A DNA stretch of 64,000 nucleotides from Roridomyces roridus (lineage: Eukaryota; Basidiomycota; Agaricomycetes; Agaricales; Mycenaceae), in assembly GCA_029378245.1 (NCBI GenBank), contig JARKIF010000024.1, forward strand, positions 558,001 to 622,000, given 5' to 3'. A program made the translations under genes and the position numbers. The notes under the pieces are model-generated. The model was not told the DNA's origin. It did not search any database and saw nothing but the letters and a program-made list of their open reading frames with translations. Below, one piece after another: positions 33,414 to 45,473 of the stretch. Every line of letters begins with the position of its first letter. The first letter of the stretch is position 1.

Positions 33414-36256
33414 ATGGCAAGTCAACATGGTACAAATCTTGCAGTGAAGGTGAATGCTGAGCTGGTTTCAGGTGGCACAGGTGGTCCTGGTGGGGCAGGT
33501 GACCAACATGGAGGAGAAGGAGGTTCTGGTGAAGGAGGGGCCCTGATTTTTGGAAGTCAGATTGCCAACTTCAAGTAATTTTTCGGAATTTCCACAAGAG
33601 CGCTGGATCTCATTGCACACAGCTTTTATTCACATGGTCAAGAACCCAGACAGCCCAGCCAAATTGAACACATCAGTGTGTACCCAATAAAGGAACAATG
33701 CCACACTGCTCTGGCACTTGTCAGATGTCCTCCAGCTTCTCAGATATTCCAGGGCCGAGAGGAAATCCTTGACAAAATGCAACAATACTTTTCCCAAGAA
33801 CCCAAGAAGAGAAGAATTTTTGTCCTCCATGGTCTTGGTGGCTCTGGGAAGACTCAGGTGGCTTTGAAATTTCTAGAGTCAATCAATGGGTATGCACTTC
33901 TTGTTACAGAAAACACTGCTTATGATTGACAACTTTTCCAGGTTTACAAAGCGGTTCTTTGTGAATGCCAGCTCTCCTGAGGCTCTCAAAACATCCTTTA
34001 TGAACATAGCAATTTCCCAGAGCTTTGGAAAAACACCAGAAGCTGGCTTTCAGTGGCTTATTTCTGAAAACAAAGAGTGGACTCTCCTCTTTGACAATGC
34101 AGATGATCCAAAACTGAAGCTATCACCATTCTTCCCCCAATGCACCCATGGAAATATTATCATCACTTCCCGAAACCCACAACTTGCTGCTTATGGGCCT
34201 GCTTCTCACTCACAGGTGGGAGACTTGGACAAAGAAAATGCAGCTCTTCTTCTTCTTGCAAGAGCGGTGAAGGAGCACACAGATGAAAACCATACATTAG
34301 CCATGGGCATTGTACAGGTAGGTTCCAAGTTCCTCAGACAATGATTTCATGCTTAATCAAGATGCACAGGAGCTCTCATGCCTGCCTCTTGCAATTGTCC
34401 AGGCTGGGGCTTATATTGCCAAGTTCAAATGTCTCCTGGATTATCTGCATATCTACAGGCAGAACAAGGAAGAGTTACTTCGACAGCACCCTGATCAAAC
34501 TCTTGATGACTATGAATGGACTGTCTATACAACCTGGCAGATTAGCTTTGAGGAACTCAGCCCAGTAGCTGCCCAGTTTTTACAGGTCTGTAGTGTATTG
34601 CACTACAACAATATTCCCCAGTCAATATTTGCCAATGCCACACAGTGGATATTGAACAATGAGGGGAATGAAACTGAGTCAATGGGGGAAGCCAGGAAAT
34701 TTCTCCAAAACTTTGTCTCAGGTTCAGGAAGTTGGTCAAAACAATATTTCAGGAATATTGTGGCGGAGATTGAAGAATATTCACTGATTCAGAGCCAGGA
34801 AGCCAGTGGTACGCTAGATATGCATCCACTTGTGCATCTGTGGTGCTCAAGCACCCTACCTGATGAGGGAACAACACGGGCATGCATGGCAAATGTGGTG
34901 GGGATGGCAATGGATCTTGGCCCTGATGCATATTTGGAGAGGATCAGGATGATTGCTCATATCAACGTGCTTGTCCCAGATTTCACCGTGGTAAATTCTC
35001 AGTTCTGGAGGCAATATGCATGGATGTATCATGCCGGAGGTAAATTTGAGCAAGCAAAGGGTTTGTGTGAACTGGATCTGCAGAGACAGAGGGAGCTGCT
35101 TGGAAAGCACCACCCTGCCACGCTGATGGCCATGGGCAACCTTGCAGCCACATACGGAAAACTGGGTCGGTACAGAGAGGCAGAGCTCCTCAAACTTTCT
35201 GTCCTCAAAGAGTGTCAGAAAATCTTTGGTGATGGCCATCCTGACACCCTGAAAGCCATGGCCAACCTTGCAGTCACATACGGGCAACTGGGTCGGTACA
35301 GAGAGGCAGAGCCCCTTGAAATTTCTGTCCTCAAAGAGCGTCAGAAACTCCTTGGCGATGGCCATCCTGACACCCTGAGAGCCATGGCCAACCTTGCAGC
35401 CACATACGGAAAACTGGGTCGGTACAGAGAGGCAGAGCCCCTCGAACTTTCTGTCCTCAAAGAGCGCCAGAAACTCCTTGGTGATGACCATCCTGACACG
35501 CTGCTAGCCATGGCCAACCTTGCATGCACATACCGGGACCTGGGTTGGTGCAGAGAGGCAGAGCCCCTCGAAACCTCTGTCCTCAAAGAGCGTCAGAAAC
35601 TCCTTGGCGATGGCCATCCTGACACCCTGAGAGCCATGTCCAACCTTGCAGCCACATACGGAAAACTGGGTCGGTACAGAGAGGCAGAGGACCTCGAAAC
35701 CTCTGTCCTCAAAGAGCGTCAGAAACTCCTTGGCGATGGCCATCCTGACACCCTGAGAGCCATGGCCAACCTTGCAGTCACATACGGGCAACTGGGCCGG
35801 CACAGAGAGGCAGAGCCCCTTGAAATTTCTGTCCTCAAAGAGCGTCAGAAACTCCTTGGCGATGGCCATCCTGACACCCTGTCAGCCATGGCCAACCTTG
35901 CAGCCACCTATGGGCAACTGGGTCGGTACAGAGAGGCAGAGCCCCTGGAAATTTCTGTCCTCAAAGAGCGCCAGAAACTCCTTGGTGATGACCATCCTGA
36001 CACCCTGAGAGCCATGGCCAACCTTGCCATTACACTTCATAGCACCGGCCGGCCCCAAAAAGCAGAAAATCTTCAACTCAAAGTTGTCGCCAAATGCCGG
36101 GATGTCCTAGGCACAGACCATCCAGACACCCTCAATGCTACCAAAGACTTGAGGGCTACCCAACATGTTTTGGCTAAGGCCAAGGATTCAGAAAAACCTG
36201 CCAAGAGGATTTCCAAACTGCTTTCCAGAGTCAAATTCTCCTCCTCCAAGAAATAG
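33414..36256 (+). CDS. NB-ARC/TPR NLR-type protein, intact copy
   Basis: Four exons (33414-33574, 33725-33889, 33942-34317, 34370-36256) with GT-AG introns and consistent phases encode 862 residues. The N terminus is Gly-rich (SGGTGGPGGAGDQHGGEGG), as in many agaricomycete NLRs. Next come CPPASQIFQGREEILDKM and the P loop VLHGLGGSGKTQVALKFLE, then LLFDNADDPKLKLSPFFPQ and NIIITSRNPQL. The C-terminal half has nine 42-residue TPRs of the kinesin-light-chain type, each with GRYREAEPLE and LLGDGHPDTLRAMANLA. The likely role is ligand-triggered oligomerisation in non-self recognition (family inference). Met choice: 33414 gives an unbroken frame into the Gly-rich part. A sister copy at 13898-16487 is broken. 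Confidence 0.92.
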
Positions 36257-36311
36257 GTGGAACAGTGCCGCCATGTGGCTTCCACACCATACGATTTTCA
36301 AGCAAAAGAAT

Positions 36312-38074
36312 TCCGAGTACTTTACATAATCGGTCTTTTGATTTTCGACGTACCAGGTTTCCCGGTTTGAGTTTTTTAATGTGCAAAAACCGTAAACGTC
36401 ACGTGGTTTCAGGTGCACTGTCCTCATTTGATTCCTGGTTCTGCATCTGTCTTTTATTTCATTTTTGTCTTCCCAGTGTCGTGCCGGACATGATAGTTAT
36501 GGCTTTGTGCATCATCGGACATCCGAAATTTTATATTTCTCATTTCCTCTACATATCATTGGCTCAGGAACTAGACGGTGCACTGTCAGCACCATCGGTA
36601 TCGTCCATTGACAATGACACCAAATTTGGCCATAGCCACGTCATGTCGCTGTCAACAACTCAAGCTCTCAACTTCAAGCCATCAGTGAATAATCAGTGAG
36701 TGTAGATTCTGGCAAACCAAATTTATTGGTGATATGAATTATGAAAGTGTGGTGGCAGAATTCAGAAATTGTTGACCTGGCACCAGGACTGGGCACTTCT
36801 ACTTCTGGATCAAGAATTGTCGCACAAGATGGAGGGCTGCTAGGTTGTGATGGCAAATAGCACGGTGTAATTGCTGCCGGGACCAGCATGCCCAGCGTTA
36901 CTGGTAATCGGAGTTTTCGGACTCTAACCTCTCCTTTGGTCAACCCTTTTCTGCAAGCTGTACATGTGTGGTCTCGGGGCGATGCGTCATGTATCGTGCA
37001 AGTTGAATTGAAATTGAATGCATTATTGATATGGGCGATGGGTAACCTATGTAAACCTGTGGTGTTCCATTTACACCATATTGATCACCGCACGACATTG
37101 GGGCTGAATTGGAACTGCAGGTCCCCGCGAGTTTGTGCGGCTTGCATTCTCCGCGGTGAATGTGCATGTGCATCGTTGGTTGCTGGTTGATTCCTACCAT
37201 CACACATTAGATGCCACAGCATTTTCGTAGTACGCCGGGTACATTTGGAGAATTGACGCGGCTTCTAATTACTGCGACCCGGACGAAAATCCACATTCTT
37301 CTTTCGCCCGATACGATCATCAACCATCAACATGGATAAGGAAGATAAGGAAGCCGGTGTGATCCGTGCGGCCATTATGGGCACCGAGTTCGACTTCCGA
37401 TGGGGTCGGCGGCGGATATCTTGCAATTTCAAAGCTGTCGGTGGCCTGCGCTACATACCTCACCTCCTAAACGCAATGCCAAGCCCGTCCGGCCACGTCG
37501 GGTACCGGCAAGTTGATGCGAATCCAATGCGAATCCGTCCGGCCCGGCAGCACACAGCCACACCTGTTTTTTGAAACATGCCAAAGTAATTCGGGCTGTT
37601 TCGCCCGCCATATACCGCTCCAATTGGGCGGCCATCTTTCTCCGCGCCGCGTGGTTGCTGAGGCCTGAGGGCTCTGCTTAGTGCCGCCTATCGCGCCGCA
37701 CAGGAGCCTGAGGAGGATTCGGGTACAAGCTGGTGAGCACTACATTCGCTCTGGGCCCCCTCAGGCCAACGGGCACTTTAATCTCGTATCGAGACCTATA
37801 CTTTGCCCAATAGGAGTTTATCTCCGCTTTTTGAAATGACAAACCAAACATAAAGCGGCGGAATTGACCTAAAGCACCAAAATAGCGGTGCTGGCGGGGT
37901 ATCCTTCGGCATGAATTCGCCGTTGAGACAAGAGGTAGAGATAAATAAATCCATCCCCGCCGATTCCTTTTCTATCGCACTCACTTGCTTCGTCTTCGTT
38001 CTCTTAACCTCTTCCAGGGTATTTCTTCGTTTCCCTCTACATCTCTTATTTTCTCCCTCCCCCACCCTCGCACG
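36312..38074. other. intergenic, 1.8 kb, no gene recognised
   Basis: Mixed AT-rich then GC-richer sequence. The end nearest 38075 is CT-rich and should contain the chitin deacetylase promoter. Short frames (for example 37332-37574) lack recognisable domains. Confidence 0.4.
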
Positions 38075-39881
38075 ATGCGAGCAGCGAGCTCTTCCTCCTC
38101 TCCGTCCCCGGCGATGACTGTATTGTCGCTGCTGGGTCTCGCCGCTGCGGTATACGCTCATCCTCAGGCCACGCGCACAAGCGAGGCAACGGAGGCGGCC
38201 ATCTCCAGTACGTCCTCAGCTTCTCTTCTTCCTCTTCCTGCCTTCCAGAAGCTCACTCGAAAATGTGTACACACAGACCCATCCACCGAATGCCAACCCT
38301 ACACCTACCCGCCCGTCGCCCAAGCCATGTCGTCCTTCCCCGACATCTGGGAGTACGCCGCGAAAATCCTGCCTGGCGACGCCGCAGGGCACACCAAGTA
38401 CGCGTCGTTCAACGCGTCCATACCCAAGATCGCGCCCAAAGTGAGTTCATCCTTCGCCGCAACGCATAATTATGTCCGCCCGCTGATAGAAGGAACCCCC
38501 TTTCTTTCGTTAGGGAACTCTAACGGACAGCACAAAGGGCACAACGTACTCCGACTCGGATCCTGATTGTTGGTGGACGTACAGTAATTGCGTCAAGCCC
38601 AAGTTGAGTGGGTTGGTTCCGGATGTTTCAGACGTCCCTGAGGTATGTGAATTTGGGAGCCGAATAAGTGGGCTGAAGTTGCAATGCAGCCCCGGACGCT
38701 TGGATATGGTTTCGACGACGGGCCGTATTGTGGGCACAATGTTTGGTATGATTACCTCTCGTCGCAAAATCAGAAAGCCAGTACGTCGTGGCGGCGGTAT
38801 TCCCAACTGCGTGTGGCTGACCGACGTGATTGAAGCAATGTTCTACATCGGGTCCAACGTGATGTCTTATCCCTTGGAAGCCCAGCGTGCCATCACCGAC
38901 GGCCATGAGATTTGCGTTCGTAAGTTTAGCCCCTGTTCACTTTGACTGTTCATTTACATAATTATTCTTGTGCGCAGATACCTGGTCACACAACTACATG
39001 ACTGCTACGTCAAACGAAGGCGCATTCGCCGAGCTTTGGTACTCGCTGAAAGCAATCAAATTGGTTACGGGGGTCACCGCGACTTGCTGGCGCGTGCGTG
39101 TTGTCCATTCCCTCCATTATGATCGACTAACCTGAGACGCAGCCCCCGTACGGCGACGTCGACGACCGAATCCGTTACATCGCAGCTCAGCTCGGTCTCG
39201 AGACCATCCTGTGGAAGTACGACACTGACGACGGCTCGGAAGGCAGCGACGGGGTCACTCCTGCTGTCGTTCAGAAAAATTACGACGACTTTATCACCAA
39301 GGCGTCGCAGGGAGCGTTCAACACCGTTGGCGCGATCCTCCTGACGCACGAGTTGACCAACTTCACGATGCAAACATCTATGGACTATCATCCTAAGTTG
39401 CTTCAGGTTTTCGATGTGCGTCTCCTACTGGTTGAACTGGCACTGGACGCTGACGATTGACGCATTGTAGCACATCGTCCCCATCTCTGTTGCGCAAAAC
39501 AAGACAACGCCGTACCTCGAGACGAATTACACGATGCCCACGTTTGCAGAATGTGCGTTCTCCTTCATTCGTCTCCTTGGGTGAATACAGACTGATTCGT
39601 CAACAGACATTGCTGGTACGACCCAGACGAACGGATCTACCCCCGCTTCCGGATCTTCCTCTGCGTCCGCCTCCGCTTCCGGCTCCTTACCAGCACAAGT
39701 AAATCCGGGCTCGCCCACAGCCAACGGCGCTGCGCAGCCCAGCGACTCCTCCCCCTCCCCCTCGTCCTCATCCGGGGAGCGGACAGGGAAGAATAATGGC
39801 GTTGTCGGCCGCTTGCAAGTAGGCTCTGCAACACCCTTATCAGTCTTCGGTGCCGCAGTGCTCGCGTTCTGTTGGCTGTGA
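38075..39881 (+). CDS. GPI-anchored chitin deacetylase (CE4), paralogue 1
   Basis: An extracellular polysaccharide deacetylase that would convert chitin to chitosan at the cell wall. It has a hydrophobic leader (VLSLLGLAAAVYAHP), then a Cys-containing N-terminal region (SDPDCWWTYSNCV). The NodB domain follows with TLGYGFDDGPYCGHNV (catalytic/metal Asp pair), ATMFYIGSNVMSYPLEAQRA, HTWSHNYMTATSNEGAF (metal His-x3-His), WRPPYGDVDDRIRYIAAQLG and ILLTHELTNFTMQTS. A Ser-rich stalk and a C-terminal hydrophobic segment (VFGAAVLAFCWL) indicate a GPI anchor. About nine short introns; stop at 39879-39881. The start could also be the inner Met at about 38114. All catalytic motifs are intact. Confidence 0.92.
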
Positions 39882-40016
39882 TTTTTTTCATTGGATGGAC
39901 AACGTGTTGTATTACTGTTTTATTTGACGGACGGACGGACTCTAGATCTTATCCTTATGCCCATTGCACACTGCATCTGACATTCGCTACATACATACAT
40001 ACATAGAGTATAACAT

Positions 40017-40082
40017 GGGTAACCGGAGGCGCTGGTTACCCCGCTGGTGACCGCCGGTTACCTGTGGCTGTGGGTAACCAGT
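40017..40082. repeat. GGTTACC-rich block, left
   Basis: It has four copies of GGTTACC or GGTAACC in 66 bp. Inside it, CGCTGGTTACCCCGCT (40030-40045) is the exact reverse complement of 49338-49353. A (TACA)n tract precedes it at about 39988-40006. It could be the left edge of the mobile-looking block that follows. Confidence 0.5.
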
Positions 40083-40471
40083 TGAAATACCAGATGTACG
40101 CAGGGGTCCGCTTATCTCAGGTCAGATCACCCGCGAAAAGATTATCCGATTGTTTGAGCATTGTTTGAGCGCCCGGAACAGCAAGGCCATCAATCATCTT
40201 TACCTTGCACCAACAAGTCATCGTCGCCGCCGCCTTTGGGCACCTGGACCAGCCTCACGCGTCCATCCACCAACGCAGCACCCGGGCTTCTTCGCCAGCC
40301 TTGTTTATGTCTGATTGACCTCGCCCGCCGGATGCACCTTCTTTAAAATAAACTGAAATAATACAGGCGTACTTTACATCCAGCGGACGATTCCTACAAG
40401 ACTCGCCAACTATCCTACTCTAGCCACACTTTAACTTGAAGACCCAACCCTTGCATTATTCCCTCTGAGTT

Positions 40472-43400
40472 TTGACTCAGTGCCTTCCCCTCAAATCGGC
40501 CATTAAACGAATCAAGAATTCGGCAGCATCCGTTGTGGGTCCTCAAAGCCACCCTGAGCTGATGAAGGTAGGCAAAAATAGTTACTGTACTCTCCTTTGT
40601 TCTAATTCCTCCAAGGGTATACACATAATTCCGTACCATGGCCCACCAACACCGCTTGCAGAAAAAGCTCGCCGGTTTGTCTCAACCTCCAAACCGACCC
40701 CTCCTTCGGTGAGCAGTCTGCAAGGAGCTCCCTACCGCTACAACGACATGGAAGAAGTGGTCCAAACCAGCCTCCCTGACCAACCATCCTCCTCCGCTTC
40801 CAAAGAAGGGATCCCAGCACCTACCTCTGCTCCCCATACCACTGCTCTCCAAGCATCATACGCTGCTCTGGAGGACAGATCACATCGTCTGCGCCAGGAT
40901 GTCGTCTCCGAGAACCAGGAGCTCAAACAAACGGGCAGGATATATGGCAGACACTACCAGTCTTACATCAAATGGTTCGAGGCGTCTGAAGCAAGTCGTG
41001 TCGAGGCGGACCCATCCTATGCACCTATCCCTGCTCTACCTATCACTGTAGCCAAGGTCACGCTATATCTTGACCACGAAATGACGCGGCCCAAGGTGGG
41101 TGCCAAATACTGCCGTCAAAAAACATTGCTGAGCATCACTACAGAAAATTAAACTCTCAGAGGGCGCGGAGTCGACCTCAACGTGCGGCCCTGAGCATGC
41201 CAAGCAGGTTGTTTCAGCGTTGGAGCATCACCGCTTTGACACTCAGCACCTTTATCCTAACGATCCGTTGGCTCAAGTCAGTCTACGTTCGGATGCACGC
41301 ATCAAGACCTTGCAGGCGGCGTTTGAGGAGAAGGAGCCTGAGCGCGTCAAAAAGTCCCATGCCCTGAAAGCTGTGGGAACTCATGCAGGTGAGTCGCTTC
41401 TTGCCAATCCTCCTATCTGGCATGCATTTATGGGTTTCATAGACACCTACGCAAACAACGAACTTGTACAGATGTCCATGTCTGTGCTCATTGACGCCAG
41501 CACCCCTACAAAGATGTGGCGAGCCACCAGGGACCGCGCGATGTTGTTGGCATCATCCTCTGTTGCGTTTCGTGGAGACAGTTCCCGCATGCTCAAGTGG
41601 TCCGACCTATACTGCACTGACATTCCTTTTCACGATAAAGGACCTGGTGCTACCATCCGGGTACGGTGATCCCTTTCTGTGCTTCTCGGTTTACTTATCC
41701 TTTCAGGTGCTTGCTCTTCTTGCGGACAGTGCAAAGCACAACAAAACAGGACGCGTGGACGAGCACGGCGCCCTGCGTCATCTCCATCCCGAGCTCTGTC
41801 TTGTTGGGGGCATCGGACTACTTTTCTTTTCCCACTTCCACATCATCAAACAACCACTCCCCGACTTCACTGTTGACTTCATGGATAGAGGATATGGCCA
41901 GTTCGGGAAACGAGACTGGTACCAGCTGGTTGCCTTCTCCGGTCAGAAGGATTGTAAAAAAGAGATGAGTTACGAAAGTGCGCAAATCCACCCTTCTGAA
42001 TCATCTTTGATCTCATTTTTGAATCATAGCTCATCATGACCGGCTGAAGGAGATACACATCAAGAACAATGTGAAAATCTCGAAAGTGACACACGCTGGC
42101 CGACAGTTTACCGCCAAAACCGCGCGCGAGAATGGTGCCAGCTCTACCGAAGTCAAGGCTCTCGGCGGCTGGAGCGAGTCGGGGTCGTATCGTGCCTGCT
42201 ACGATCGAGCATTCTCTCTTGAGGGCATGCTTGGAGCAGCCATGTTCCGTGCTCAGCACCCAGAAACTCATTTTTTGCCCCGGGATTCATTGGGTACGCC
42301 TTGACAGCACGTTCATGTCCTATTGGCGCTGATGACGACTTCAGAACCTCCAATTGAGCTTACCAGCATGCTCTTTCCGTGGCTCGAAGCTGAGCTTGAA
42401 GCTCTCGATGCACGGGAAGATGCAAATTCCCTCGCCCGCGACATTGCGCTTCGCAACTTCCTCAAGCTCTTGATATGGCTGCGCACCGTAATCCTCCAAG
42501 ACGCTGCGGTTTTGTCTATCAAGTATCCTGAGGCTGATCTGTGGAGTTACTCTCCTTTCAATCACCCATCCTTCCGCGCCTTCGCAGCGACTTCCACCGC
42601 CATCATTGCCAAAGCTAAATCAGACGCTGATTTAGCTCTCAAGAATTTGCCCGCCCACATCTCACGCTCCTTTACCTCGGCTATTGCTACATTTTCAATC
42701 GAGCAACAGAAGGACCGCGAGGCAGTCAAAGCTCGGCAGGAGGAGATGGATACAAAGCTTACGGCCATGCATCAGATGCTGGAGGAGGGACCACGGAGGA
42801 AGCGGCGTAAAACGAGCCATTCCGGTAATGCATTTCCCTCTGTTCTCTGGTTTGTGCGCTAACAATTTGTCAAAGTAGAGACCTCATCAGCGGCTGCCCC
42901 TTCTTCGTACGAGGCAACAAACTACCTTCCTGGCATCGATTTCGCTGCATCTGAAATGCTCCCCGAATTCACCTTCCCCGTTGACAACCTGTCGTCGATG
43001 CCCTACGACCTCTTTGATGAATTGGACGGCATGGCAGACATGCTTCCAACCTCGATGGAAATGACAGCGGAACCCCAGTTCTCAGCCGTCCAATTTGACG
43101 CGATCCATTACCTTCAAGGAATCGGCATGGTTTCTGAGTCATCCGCAACCGGCAGCACTCCCCCTTCCAACTGTTCCATGCCCGCCACGGCTGCTACACC
43201 GTCTGTGCCTCCTCTTCATGTCACACCCCACCACATCCCCGCTGCGAAACCCCAGCTGGCATTGCTTGGGCAGCGTTCTCTCAATGCTGCCGCCGTAGGA
43301 TATCCACAGCCCCCATCCAAGATGATGACTGGAACGCTGCAGGAGCAGGCCACCAAGCGTGCAGCATGGGATCGAGCTGTAGTGCAGAAGTATGGCTCTG

Positions 43401-43846
43401 CCCGAGTACTACGCCACGGTATCGAAGATTGGGAGTGGAGGCAGGCTAAATCCGGGGGACCCTACATGTGGATTCCACTATATGAATACCAGTCGGTGGG
43501 CAAGATCACAGATGTCTGGACAGAATGGGTTAATGGCCTAAACGGCTACATCTCCACTCGTCAATTGGAGGAAGATTTCGGTCCTGCCTGGCGTCACAAC
43601 GTACCTCGTCGCAAGTCCGAGCAAACTCGACGGAAAAGGGTGGTGACCTTGATTCAAGGACTTTCGAACAAGCCCAACTGGACAGTGGAGCTTGCTCTCC
43701 GGTTCATCAAGGAGCGATACGAGCAGGGGCGCGACTCGAGGAGCGCATTGTTGTACCCCACTGCCCCGAAGTTCATTACTTATTTGGGAAGCAAAACGGA
43801 GGGCGGTATGGCGGCGGTAATGGTGGCGTCCAATTCTTTTACTTAG
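40472..43846 (+). CDS. Crypton-type tyrosine recombinase with GCR1-like C terminus
   Basis: A multi-exon gene. The N-terminal part ends in a SAP-like/core-binding stretch (TGRIYGRHYQSYIKWFEA, PITVAKVTLYLDHEMTRPK). An intron then joins it to KLSEGAESTST and a catalytic region. That region has FRGDSSRMLKWSDLYC (first Arg), KVTHAGRQFTAKTARENGAS (His-x-x-Arg) and GGWSESGSYRACYDR (likely Tyr nucleophile). A linker with basic residues (RRKRRKTSHS) follows. The C-terminal 43350-43846 exon resembles the GCR1_C DNA-binding domain (DWEWRQAKSGGPYMWIPLYE, VWTEWVNGLNGYI). This order is that of Crypton elements. Stop at 43844-43846; the start is uncertain (40472 or a later Met near 40640). Confidence 0.82.
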
Positions 43847-44034
43847 TGGTATACCCCAGCTAGAATCAACTACGTAGAATCGAATTATAATGCACTGTGA
43901 GGCCAAGAAAGACTCGAGGCAAGACAAATCAAGAGATCAGTTGATCCGATGTCTCTCTCTCTTGCTTCCCACCTTGATGCGACTCCCGTGCTCTCTCAAC
44001 AAATGAGACGTGCTGGCATTGTTTGGGACCAAAC

Positions 44035-45010
44035 TCAGAGGGTATAAAGGCCCACATGGTACGTTATCCACTCTTTGTGCCCGCTGCATTTCGAGCACAT
44101 CTCAGCCCACTCGTTTCTGACCTTGCTTTGCACAGACAATGTCGACTCCCACCTTCTATAACGCCAGACATCGTTGCTAGGGCCGAACCATCGTGCACTG
44201 CGTTCGCAAACGCTGCAAGAAGGCGTACCCTCAACCACTGATGTTGCAAGAACTTGGTGCCGCTCCGAGGCCCTCCCCACACGTACTCGACGTGTTTACT
44301 GGGCTGTCAGTGAAGAGGAGGAAGGGAATACCTTGATGCGCTAGATATTGTGAATAGGTACGTGTCCTCGGACCTCCTTCATTCTTTTCCTTCTACTCTT
44401 TCCACCCGCATACCACCGTCTGCCCAACTCCTACACCACAGAGCAGGGCGAGGGTGCTCGTGTCTTTTCTCTGTCCCCACCCTCCCTTTTACTCTTCCAT
44501 TCATGTCATGTACCGCCCTCTGCCCAACTCCGCCACAGAGCAGGGCGAGGGCAGTCGTGGCTTTTCTTGACCCTCCATGTGATGTTTTACATCACACTGG
44601 CAATCTTCTTTTTCCCGTTGCAACTCAGCTGACTGTCTTCACCTAGGGATGGAGATGCCTACGATGGTTTCAGGATACAGATCCTCTCGACACGTCCATC
44701 TTGCCTCCTTGGCACACAGGTCCCACGCTTACAACGCCGGACACCGTCTGGGGATGACCATCGTGCACTGTGTTTGCAAACGTTGCACAAAGGCATCCCC
44801 TCAACCTAAACGAGGCCATCTCATCAGCAGCATGAAAGGAGGAGGAGGAGGAAGACGGAAGGGCTACCTTTGAGAGGGTTACTGGGCGGTGTCGTGCATA
44901 GGTGCGTCTTTTACTTTTCGCGTTCCCCTCCTTCATTCGCACTCCTACCCACGCGCACTTCTCTCTGCCCAATTCCCACCACGGAGCAGGGCGAGGGTCT
45001 TCCCCCCTTC
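44035..45010. repeat. degenerate direct-repeat array with HCxCKRC remnants
   Basis: Two units about 570 bp apart share CATCGTGCACTG, GCAAACG and CCCTCAACC, and translate to IVHCVRKRCKKAYPQP (about 44190) and IVHCVCKRCTKASPQPKRG (about 44758). A second motif, CTGCCCAA-YTCC followed by GAGCAGGGCGAGGG, occurs three times (about 44420, 44520 and 44967). The Cys/His spacing recalls zinc-binding pieces carried by agaricomycete transposons, but the family is not settled. Confidence 0.4.
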
Positions 45011-45473
45011 GTGCTCAATTAATCTGTTTGTGCTTGCCGACAGACACTGACTCGTCTCAGTTAGGAAGCACCACACCGTTGATGGGCGAGGACCGCCTCA
45101 GCCAGTCGCAATATACCCCTTCACCCCCCTCTATCGACTTGACCGGACTCGTCTTCGATGCCAAGTTCATATAGCTGCAAATCTCGAGACCCTGCTTTTG
45201 CTGAGCGGCTGCGTCATCATGCTACATACTCCCGAGGCCTTGCATGTCGCTACTACGTGGTCACGGGCGTCGAGTCGACTGTAACTGGAATGTGCTCTTC
45301 ACCCCGCCCTTCTCATCCCACTACCACCATCCTTACTTGCCCAGAACTACCCCATTTACTTACCTCTTTGAGTACACTATCAACTTTCACGGTCGTATTG
45401 TATGTAGCCCAAATTTGCATCATGGATCATATGCTCAGGGGTTCTGAATAATTCTTCTGCTCACACCACGACA

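Noticed and set aside
34856..35869. Minus-strand frames across the TPR array
   Set aside because: Repetitive shadow of the TPR exons on the opposite strand.
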